Program-made: the position numbers and the translations under genes
Shown here: positions 11,049 through 19,995 of the stretch, piece after piece
Numbering within the stretch: the first letter of the stretch is position 1
Layout of the letters: every line of letters starts with the position of its first letter
Assembly: GCA_022605405.1 (NCBI GenBank)
Contig: JABYQQ010000003.1
Location: forward strand, 1,612,001-1,676,000
DNA length: 64,000 bases
Direction: 5' to 3'
Source: Earliella scabrosa
Taxonomy: Eukaryota > Basidiomycota > Agaricomycetes > Polyporales > Polyporaceae
The notes under the pieces: generated by a model
What the model saw: only the letters and a program-made list of their open reading frames with translations
The model's database searches: none
What the model was told of the DNA's origin: nothing

Positions 11049-11745
11049 TGGGAGATCACAACAAATACATAGTATGCACCAATGTGAGACAACTTGTAGT
11101 GGCACTCTATCTCGCTGATCTCCCATTACATCATCGTCAAAGTGTTCTGTACAGCACATCATGCAGTGCAACGCACTCTGCTAGATATCTGGACATAAAT
11201 AAATCATCAGAAATGAGACCACAGACCAAGTAACAAAGCCAGAAATGGCCCTCCTGCTTAGTGCATTAGAGAGTCAACGGAATCATTGGATTCAACTCAC
11301 AGTGATTGCAGCAGAACATTATACACATCAGCTAGTCTCACTGCATGAACAGAAAAGTCGCGATGGGGTCGCCAGACAGTGCAAGAGGACATGGCAAGGT
11401 AGATCATCTCATCATGTTACAGGATACTCAGTTCCGAAGTACATACTTTCTCGTCTATTACTCCTGCCTACATTGTACCAGTACCATCCCCCGCCTATCA
11501 CCGCTTATTCAGCCTCTTGACCCATCAGTGCTACTGTGTTCATCTGACTCAAAGAATGTCCCCGCAACTTGCTCGCGCCACAAATCTTTAGTTGTCAACA
11601 GTTAGGTATCAGCCCGTTACCTCTGTTGCAATCAACATGCCCACATATCCTACCCCATTATGCTTCAAGTTCATCACCGCAAATCATGTTGCCCCTAACC
11701 CATGGCCAATGATTACGTGCCTCTAGGTTGCCCTCGGCGCCTCTT
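11049..11745. other. Transition region without a supported gene
   Basis: Short open frames on the plus strand (11245-11605) have no splice or domain support. If the alternative acceptor at 10974 is used, coding of the preceding gene extends to 11233. Around 11600 the base composition changes from AT-richer to GC-richer sequence. Confidence 0.35.
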
Positions 11746-12345
11746 GGCGGTACGATCTTTTCCATCCTTGCGACCACCCGAGGCTGGTAAGTACTAGGTA
11801 CCATCTTTCATGGTGGGACGATTCTATCGGCCGCCTATGGTGGTACTAACTTTTCTTCCATGCTATCTTATTCTGCAGCATCAAACTTGAAGCTGAGCGC
11901 GCGGTACTACCTACTCGGCGCCCCTTTGCGGTACGATCTTTCATGGTCCGTGCCGACTTTTCGGCCGCCCTATTAGCCTGGTACAAACATCCGCCTATCT
12001 TTTCTCCTGCTGCAGCATGCACCGCGCGGTACATACTCGCCGCGACTCCTCCGAGTCCTCCCTGGTATCAACTTCCTGCTGCGGTGCAGCGAACCTCGTC
12101 ACTTTTACGGCCTCGTACTACCGAGCCGGCGCGCATGTTGAGATGGGAGAAACTTTCCGGTATGAACGTGCCATGATTGCCTGCCAGTGGTACTAACTTG
12201 CCCCTCCCCCCCCCGAACTGCTAACGTCTCGTGATAGACAAACGGTACGAACTTCCGACTGTCGGTCACGGACGTGCTACAAACGTCCTCAACTGCGTAA
12301 GACGCCACTCGGCGTACGAATATGGTACGATCTTCTCGCCCGGTC
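11746..12345. repeat. Dispersed short motif array, GGTACNANCTT-like
   Basis: The word GGTAC followed by KAWCTT or a close variant recurs about every 40-80 bp: 'GGTACGATCTTT' (11751, 11931), 'GGTACCATCTTTC' (11798), 'GGTACTAACTT' (11841, 12189), 'GGTATCAACTT' (12062), 'GGTACGAACTT' (12244) and 'GGTACGATCTTC' (12324). The spacing is irregular and the sequence between copies is unrelated. No gene model is supported. Confidence 0.5.
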
Positions 12346-12587
12346 CCAGGTCCCAACAGCGCATCATCTTTTCATTATACACACTGCCACCGCACAGCCT
12401 CCCGCTTTCAAAATTGTCTCCCACGCACATTCTAATTGGGCTCTACGTCATTTCATTGCATACTGTGTCCTACGTCATTCCATACTGTGTCCTAGTGTGT
12501 TGCAGAAGTATGGAAAAGTACTACTTATTCCACCTCTCTTGCGGCCAACTGCGGAGTGAAACTGACGTCTGAAACCATGGCACTACA

Positions 12588-12990
12588 GCGTTGACGCTTC
12601 CCTTCGGAGACTCGCAGCCTACCGTGGACTCGCGGGCTGGGCGGGCGAGCTTCATGGGGCTTCGCCCAGGCTTCCCCAGGATTTTGTGAGAGTCACTGCC
12701 ACAGCGCAGCTTCCCTCTCGCAGGGCCGAATTCGATACCAGAGTCCTGAGTTACTCCACCACCGTCAACCGACTCGGGATTACCATCGACTAGCGTTGAC
12801 ACTCCCTTCGGAGATACCGTGCACTCGCGGGCTGGGCGGACGAGCTTCATGGCGCTTCGCCGAGGCTTCCCTAGGATTAAGTTGTGAGAGTCACTGCCAC
12901 AACGCAGTTTACATCTCGCAGGGGCGAATCGATTCTGGAGTCCTGAGTTACTCCACCACCGTCGACCGACTCGGGATTCCCATCGACTAG
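12588..12990. repeat. Direct tandem duplication, 2 x about 200 bp
   Basis: Copy 1 (12588-12790) and copy 2 (12793-12990) both begin GCGTTGACRCT and end CCATCGACTAG. They share GTGAGAGTCACTGCCACARC, GAGTCCTGAGTTACTCCACC and the word CGCGGGCTGGGCGG. Small indels separate the copies. A 170-codon minus-strand frame spans both, but its repeat copies differ by frame-neutral and frame-changing indels alike, so coding is not supported. Confidence 0.85.
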
Positions 12991-14353
12991 TACTACTCAG
13001 CGGCCTCCCTCCCTTGCAACAGTGATAGCTCACTTAAGTTCACAGTCCGTCCGCCTACGTTAATCACTCTCCATACTATCCCCATCGTTGGCAACCACGG
13101 GAACCCGAGCAGTCTCTGCACGGCAAAGTTTACCACCAGAGCGCCACATGGTCACTCAGCACCGGTGGCTGTCGGGCTCAGAGTTGTATGCGCCTAACGC
13201 TTCGTAGTACTACACTCTTCGCGACACATCCCCTGCCAGCCACTGCTTCTACCACCCAGCTCCCCGCTGCCAACTTTAACTTATCAACAGGTAGTATCGA
13301 GTCCCTTGATACCGTCCCAGTCGCACACCCGCCGCTGTTCACCATAGACGAACCTATAAGCTCTCGACAGCGCTGATTTACGTCTTTTCGGGCAGACTAT
13401 AGTACAACCACGAACATTCTTCTCGCTCGTACTACGCGTGGTAGTACGTCTTCCCCCAGCCACGACCCCTCATTTCGGCTTCCGACAGCTGGCTCTGTCA
13501 GGCTTTGCATCGCCCCAACTTGAAGACTCCGAGTCGTTCAATGAGTGGCTGTCACGGTAACCCTCGGTCCCCTGGTTCGTAGTACTTACTCACAGTCACA
13601 TCTTCGATTACATTACACACCGAACGTTTGGCATGTACTACTCCCTCCCAACTTTCGGCGATGGGTGCCCGTTCCCACCTGACATTCGGCGGTGTAGTAA
13701 CGTGTAGTAGTAATACGAGATGAATATATGCTAGATGATCATCGGAGGAACCTCTCCCTACTATCACGTCCTTCCCAATTGTCCTCCGAGTGAACATCAC
13801 CGAACGACGAACGTCTGCATATTTCAGAACAACAACGAGACAATGCCACCGCAGCCTATTCCCAGAGATCCGTATAAGTAACTGCCCGCCACACAAGCCT
13901 ATATGTATCTCGCAATCTATAGTCTGTCCCCTCGCATGGTGTAGGACATAACGTCTGCCTGCACCACTGTATCACTTGCTAACCTACCATACATCAGGAC
14001 TACAGCCCAGCTACAAGCTCTTACCGGTCCTCTGGCCACTCGCGACGCTATTTTGGACACTGGCAGAAGCCAATATGCATATCAGTCTCGCCTGATAGAT
14101 AAATTGCCCGCCCCACGTACCCGTCGCTCTCCCAAAGGTCAGGCTTCATCAAGCGAATATTTCGTTGGGCGTAGGCCTGTCTCTCCGCCACTACTTGTAT
14201 TTTTCTTCAGGCCGGGCAACAGCTGACTTGTCTACCGGGCTTGAAGGAACCTGATACCCCACAAAACTAGAACGTTGCTTGTTCGTATGCGCACTATGAC
14301 CTCGAAACGCATCCGCCATGTAGAGTGGATAACGGCCCTGACGCTGCACCAAA
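12991..14353. other. GC-rich region without a supported gene
   Basis: Only short frames are present. The word GTAGTAC or AGTACTAC recurs (about 13207, 13428-13440, 13576 and 13634), possibly continuing the short-motif pattern at 11.7-12.3 kb. I see no protein domain and no consistent exon chain. Confidence 0.35.
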
Positions 14354-14500
14354 TCACGATGCTCGTTGCCAGCGTCGCCTCATATATTTATTAATGCACA
14401 TACACAGAATTTCATACATTCTCCAACAGTCCATGATGTGTACAAGGCATAGCGTCCACCATCCACGTGCCGGACTCGCGCTCGCGCATACTGGTACTAC

Positions 14501-15617
14501 CTTGCGCCTCATGACCATGTCATCCTGCAGGCATAGACATGCCTCCCAACACCCCGTATCCGCCGTAACCTCACTCCGGACGACGGTACCGTGGCGCCAC
14601 CCCCACCAGGACGGCTCCTTCGAGAGGCAGTCGAGTGTGTGTAGCTCTATCGCAAAATCGAGGTGATTAGTGACCTTACGGTACGTGCGTTGGTTGTACG
14701 CACTCACCCGCACGAGGCTACACTCCGGCTTCGCTCAGATTCGCACCACATAGCCGGCGGCGAGGCACAAGAAGCTGTATATGGACGGTATAAAGCCAAG
14801 TCCAACACCTCGTGCGGACGGACTTGCGAGCACTCACCATCATGTCTGCGCGTGTAGTCGAGGGCGTAATCCATGTCTACGGCCGGGGCAAACAGATGCG
14901 TGGCCAGCATCGTCATGCGACACGCCAGCGAAGACCGACGAGCACGTCCAGAGACCTCACGCGCACCGCGACGACCCCGTCGGCCGTGCTCCCGAATAGA
15001 CGTTTGACGATAGGATTGCGCGCGCGCCCACACGAGGCTAGAGTGCCATAGAGCGTGGACATGGACAACATGAGTAAGAATGAAACATAAGCAAGTGCGA
15101 CTGTGAGCACTCACCATCTCGTCCGCGCGTGTATTCGAGGGCGTGATCCATGTCCACAGCGGGGCAGACAGAGGCATGCCGCGGAGACCGACGAGCACGT
15201 CCAGGGACCTCACGCGCACCGCGACGACCCCGTCGGCCGTGCTCCCGAATAGACGTTTGACGATGTGATTGCGCGCGCGTCCACACGAGGCTAGAGTGCC
15301 GTAGAGCGTGGACATGGACAATATGAGTAAGAATGCAACATAAGCAAGCGCGACTGTGAGCAATCACCATCTCGTCCGCGCGTGTATTCGAGGGCGTGAT
15401 CCATGTCCACAGCGGGGCAGACAGAGGCATGCCCAGCTTCCCCTGTGGCGTCGAACTCGTACTCGACGCCCTCCCAGCTTCGGATGCACCTAGAATCACC
15501 CGCGATTACCCTCCCAATCCAGGCCGGTGCCAGTCCGCCCTCTGCACGGTGGGTCACAAGCGGCTGGTAGTCCATGCCGCCGTCGCTCGTGCAGAGATGT
15601 CTCCCGTTGCTGTGCCG
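14501..15617 (-). CDS. Hypothetical gene with tandemly duplicated intron+exon units
   Basis: The first recognisable exon (15617 downward) encodes RHSNGRHLCTSDGG, MDYQPLVTHRAEGG and WEGVEYEFDATGEAG, which is strongly protein-like. It runs into a block (HASVCPAVDMDHALEYTRGRD) ending at a donor. The next units repeat: an intron of about 80 bp ending ggcactctag, then an exon starting CCTCGTGTGG. The decoded exon reads CGRARNHIVKRLFGSTADG and VVAVRVRSLDVLVGL, then again a copy of PAVDMDxALxYTR. The exon 14646-14501 (ELHTLDCLSKEPSWWGWRHG...) closes with MRRK|gtagta. Frame changes inside the repeated exons mean either an unseen intron or decay. The 5' start and 3' end are not resolved. No family is recognised. 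Confidence 0.45.
14828..15431. repeat. Tandem repeat, 277- and 253-bp units plus a partial third copy
   Basis: Copies begin at GAGCACTCACCAT (14828), GAGCACTCACCATC (15105) and GAGCAATCACCATC (15358). They share CGACGAGCACGTCCAG, CGCACCGCGACGACCCCGTC, CCGAATAGACGTTTGACGAT and GAGCGTGGACATGGACAA. Copies 2 and 3 are nearly identical over their shared length. Copy 1 has a 24-bp extra segment and more substitutions. Each unit holds one exon and one intron of the minus-strand gene described above. Confidence 0.9.
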
Positions 15618-16833
15618 CTACGCCCGTCATACATGGAGTGCATGGACTGCGACTCACGACATCTCTTCTCCACCTGAAAACAAATTGCCCAACCGACGCG
15701 TTTGAACATCTCTCCGATTGGCACCATAGGCGAATTCCGGGCGTGGTCTTACCTTTCGCCGTCTTGATTCATCAGACGCCACGACACGAGGGGGAACATG
15801 CATGTTCAACCTAACCTGTGTGTTCAAATTAGTAGTGATCAACGCCGAGTCTCCTACTGACCAAGCTCACCGGTAGACAAACCAGAGCGACAGTCATCCG
15901 AGACTAATAAGGCGCGAAAGATTCCATGTACGAAAGAGGAGCACGAGAGAGACAGGACGACCAGTAGGTTACGGTAGGGAGGAAGTGGTCAGCGTCAACG
16001 TCGGTGGAACGTCGAGAGCTACTTTAAGCTTACAGGCGGTTGAATGCCACGTGACATCGTGGGATTGTTGACACCATGTGCAGGGTTAGTCGTCTCCGAT
16101 TCAGGCTCCGCGCACTCCTCTCTCTCTCCCCTTCTATCCTCGCAGCGTCCTCCACCCTCATCCTCCGTAGTTCGTCTGTCACCCTCGTCCACACAGTGTA
16201 TGTACAGACGAGTCCACGTGGCGTATTCATAACAACTCACGTCCCCCCCGTTACGCAGACCCTGAGTACTTCAGAAGTTTGTTCGCCAACTAGCACTCAA
16301 GCGATCTCGCCTCTCGAGACATTACGGCAAGTGTTGCTTTCCTTCACTGTCACCACTGCGAAGTGTTCACCAATCCTCGTGTTTGTATCGTGGCCTGATT
16401 TTTAGCAGGTGACTCTTTCAACCGTGACCCGCCGCTCTTCCGATGGCCGGATACGGACCCCCTCGCCCATCTCTCCCAGCATCCTCGAAATAAGCCCCTC
16501 TAAGTTCATGCGCGGCCGTGCTCGGGGGATGCCGACGTTCATGTATTCGGTGCGTAGTCCTAGAACCCACCGTTCGTGAACACCCGCATGAAGACTGTCC
16601 TCTTCATGCGAAGTTCTTGCTATACCTTATCGGTACCCTTCGGGATCGTAGCCGCCCTTGCCCCGGGGAACGTGGATGGTTCTGACGTGTAATATCATGT
16701 AGTAGTCACTTTGCGCGAACCATATTCCATTGTTTCCAGCCAAGGCTCGCATGACCCCGCGACGATGTACAAGGGCTCCACGCGCTTTCTCTCCTCCCTT
16801 GGTTGCCCGCGCGCACTAAGTCCCCTAATTGTT
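15618..16833. other. Unresolved GC-rich region
   Basis: On the minus strand, 15803-15753 (MHVPPRVVASDESRRRK|gtaaga) looks like an exon, probably the start of the gene at 14501-15617, but its phase does not join. Frames at 16019-16240 on the minus strand encode charged sequence (EDEGGGRCEDRRGER) without splice support. Nothing else is defensible up to 16833. Confidence 0.35.
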
Positions 16834-17162
16834 CTACTCGCCGATCTCACGTCGAAGTTGTGCTGTATTCGGCACAGTCAGGGCAGCGTTCGTATATGTT
16901 GTAGTCATCCGATCAACTCACCTAGGACGACTCGCTGCAGGGACAACCACCTCTGCGTCCGCCGTACATTCTCTTCCAGCAGTTTCAGTTCCTCATCCAG
17001 ACGTTGAATACGAATGCTTGTACGTAGTCTCTGAAGACGTAGAACGGTGACTACGAGAATTTGTCAGAGTATAACAACGCCTGATGGGGCTGGATGCTCA
17101 CTCTGGTCTGCCTCCCGATGCTCCATCATCTCGTGCTCGGTGTCGTCGGCCTGGTGGCTCAT
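16834..17162 (-). CDS. Small coiled-coil protein, 72 aa, three exons
   Basis: Exons are 17162-17102, 17050-16922 and 16862-16834. Junctions are CAGA|gtgagc...ctcgtag|TC and CTAG|gtgagt...atacag|CA, with both phases exact and a TAG stop at 16834. The product starts MSHQADDTEHEMMEHREADQ, then has a heptad-like helix (IQRLDEELKLLEENVRRTQRW) and ends AQLRREIGE. The helix is amphipathic and rich in Leu, Glu and Arg, so a dimeric coiled coil is likely. No exon exceeds 129 nt, so open-frame searches miss the gene. No family is assigned. The coiled-coil gene at 18.8-19.3 kb on the other strand is similar in kind. Confidence 0.6.
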
Positions 17163-17416
17163 ACTGGTGCGTAAGTTTCGTGCTACCTGCACGATCGACG
17201 AGTTGCATATTAATATATATGCTATAGGCGCCAAGTCTGCGCGTGCCTAGATGCTGGGGGTCCCCTAAAACGCATCCGCTCAACCACCACACCACTCGGC
17301 CTTCCGGAGTAGTTCTCATATCCTTTCCCGGACATCTATCTGATCGCATGCGACAATTCGAACCCATTCATCCGCTGTACAGCATGATATCTAGTGTTCT
17401 GGCAGGGGCTGGCCTA

Positions 17417-18545
17417 TCACTGTCCCGCCGCAGCCGTCTCCTCGCCGTCCGAGGCCCCCTCCCCCGTCACCTCTGACTCTGCGTCTGCCTCATTGTGGTC
17501 TCCTGCTCCCAGCGGGAATGGCAGAGGAGGGAATTCGACCTGAGAAAGGCCCACAGTTAGACCAGCATGAGGTTCGCAGGGGCATGTTAACTCACCGGAA
17601 AACGCGCGGATATCAAGGACGTGATATTGTAGAGCAGTACCTCCGTTTCTATCGGGCAATCCTGCGCTCTCTGCACACTTCCGGCCGTAGCCGTCAACGT
17701 GACGAACTCACAGATCTCCCGCCAGACTGGTGCCACTCGGTCTGGATGCTCCGCAGCCCAGGCATAGAACTCGAGCATCGTACGCACAGTGCTAGCCTGC
17801 CCGTCAGACATCCGTGGCCAGAGTGCGCTGCGCTCGATTCGGCTCCAATGCTCCCTCCATACGTCCGGTCCAGTGGTCACCAGCTTCGACAGGTGAGATG
17901 TCACCAATTGCGCCTAGGAATACCTCATCCATTTGCCTCCGGGTCCGGACAATATCTGATGATATGACTCACCACAGCGCACTCGTCGCCGCCTTGTACG
18001 ACGATTGCAACCTCCGTATGCACGATGGTATTGCCACGGAATAATGGCAGAGCGTCGAGTCGAAGCTCAAATGGTATAGGAGCCTGGGGGGTGTCGTCTT
18101 CGTCGCCCTCGGGTGCCACACCGAGGCGCGGACGTACCCATGCCGTGGGGCCATTCCAGTCTATGAGTATGGGTTGAGCCATCCGGATTGGGTCTTTGAG
18201 GGAGAGTTCGACAGTGAGGGATCGTGCCAGACCACGTCGCAAGATGGGAGGGAAGCGGGGCCAAGACAAGTCTTGAAATCGGTGCCTCTTATCAAGAAAC
18301 CACGCCGCACCCATCGGAGAAGATTGGCTTCGCTTGAAGGCACACTCGGACTTGCAATGTGATCTAGGGATCTGCCACGCCCCGTCGGTGCCGTACTTCT
18401 CGCGACATCCACATACCTGAATGGTGGTCCCGTTATTTCTTCGTGCATGCGGCCTGGCTAACTGCCTCACTCCGGAGCTACCATCAAGCACTGTTATCTG
18501 GGGCCGCAAACTCGTTGGCGTTTGCGAGTGCGCAGGGTTATACAT
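17417..18545 (-). CDS. Hypothetical protein, at least three exons
   Basis: Well-supported exons are about 18300-17973, 17913-17596 and 17539-17417. Introns are GTG|gtgagt...attcctag and CCG|gtgagt...tttctcag, both phase 0. The product contains RRGLARSLTVELSLKDP and IRMAQPILIDWNGP, a middle with VWREHWSRIERSALWPR and EFYAWAAEHPDRVAPVWRE, and a short acidic tail ending SDGEETAAAGQ. I do not recognise the family. The 5' end is uncertain. An exon starting at ATG 18543 is joined by CAG|gtatgt...ccctag, but frames disagree by one base near 18300, so a further intron or a frameshift must lie there. Confidence 0.55.
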
Positions 18546-18769
18546 TGAGCGAATCCCGAACCGCCTTCTCGCTAACTAACTGCCTCATAAGGCAATTATT
18601 TGCTATTATTTACACGAGGCCCAAGGGCAGGTTCACGCCTCCTTCGGCCCTCCTCCTCTCCTCAGACTTCTTCTTGTGGACCGTCCCAACCTCGTCCCCA
18701 CGGTTTGCCCGTAACCCCACTCTGCCGCTTCGCTATGTCATCGCTCAGCGTTGTGTTCCCATGTGGCCA

Positions 18770-19282
18770 GTACGTGGCGTCGGTGGTGTTAGGGTAGTAG
18801 CAAAGGTTGACACGCAATGCAGAGCCCATACTATCACCGTGCGTCTGGCGGCATCACCTCCAGCTCCTCAGGATGGACCCAGTAGCCCGGGGCGTCCTCA
18901 CATCGAACTTGCGGGCTGTGATGCCTGCCTGGCGTGGAGTAACGGTGCGTAGAGCACCACCCTATCATCGAGAGATATTGCTGACGCGAGACATATAGCT
19001 CTAGCCAACATATTCGCAGCCGAACTACGATCGCTGCACGGTGAACTCCAGCGATCTGAGAGGCGCATTACAGAGCTCCAACGGATGTTGCGCACATCAC
19101 AGCACGTGGGCCGCGAGTTTGCGGAGTTATTTTGGGACGCAGATGAGAAGCGCAAGCAGGCCAACGAGGCCTTGAAGGAGTGGAGGGTTCGGTGTGATTG
19201 TTGGTGGCAGCGAGAGCTCGCCGTCGGGTGTCCCGCAGCGCCTCGCTCGGTGCCATCCACAGACTTTTGTCGGCCCCAATGA
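18770..19282 (+). CDS. Coiled-coil hypothetical protein (5' end uncertain)
   Basis: An upstream exon ends AGTAACG|gtgcgt at 18944, and exon 18999-19282 follows acceptor acatatag in matching phase. Upstream residues include VRLAASPPAPQDGPSSPGRP. Downstream is a long helical segment (FAAELRSLHGELQRSERRI, ELQRMLRTSQ, DADEKRKQANEALKEWRV) predicted as coiled coil, then CDCWWQREL and a stop. The frame stays open upstream to 18443, where it would overlap the antisense gene. The real start is probably an acceptor nearer 18780. The family is unknown. Confidence 0.45.
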
Positions 19283-19689
19283 TGATGTACGTCCTGTACG
19301 ATGTGCTATTTGTATCAACCTTTGCCGCTCCCGTGCCCCACGAACCCTCAGTTTACGATTGATGAGTTTACGAATTAATCGTTCTTATGGGGAGCTTTTG
19401 GCCCGGCGCTTGTGACGCAACTCGATCACCGTGGGAAACGTTTTTGTTACTCTTCCATACAACTTATGTCATCACATGTAACAAAATTACTTACTTTTAG
19501 ACGCCGACCACAGGGTTAGGGTTGGAATTTCTTACTCATTTCTTACCACTGGACACAGCCACATTGACTACTTTTCTTATGCTCTCCCCCGCGGCTCGGC
19601 TGCTGGCGTTGTCGGCGCTTGTTACTGCTTATGCCCTCCCACGCTGGCTCTACCGGCGCTCGTACTTATTGTCTCTACTGGGGCAGGGT

Positions 19690-19775
19690 CAAGCGAACAT
19701 TTGCACACAGTTAATCTTCTGCGAACATTTGGACACTGTTAATGTTCTTGTTATTCCCGCGAACATTTGCACGCT
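19690..19775. repeat. Three short direct repeats GCGAACATTTG
   Basis: GCGAACATTTGCACAC (about 19694), GCGAACATTTGGACAC (about 19720) and GCGAACATTTGCACGC (about 19759) lie within 86 bp, two of them followed by TGTTAAT or AGTTAAT. They lie in the 700-bp gap between the coiled-coil gene and the 875-aa gene. The rest of that gap shows nothing else I can support. Confidence 0.7.
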
Positions 19776-19995
19776 GCTTTCGGACTCGAGTCTTACCACT
19801 CTCTCTGTACATGCGCGCTTCTAAATGTCATCATAGTGTATCGTTGTTCAGTCTTAAAAGAGTCACAATTCACACGGATTTATCACGAATCCCCTTTATT
19901 CAACCTAAAGCTACAGTACTACGTGTGTCGTTCAACGCGCTATTGATGAGTCCATGTGATACATGTGTTCGATACAAGGTAATGTCAGTGTCCGT

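Noticed and set aside
12521..13033. 170-codon minus-strand frame over the 200-bp duplication
   Set aside because: The two copies differ by indels that do not preserve a common protein, so the frame is a by-product of the duplication.
17281..17370. tRNA-like words on the minus strand (GGCCGAGTGGT and GGGTTCGAATTG)
   Set aside because: The A-box-like word lies downstream of the B-box-like word on that strand, so the order is wrong for a tRNA. No acceptor stem pairs.
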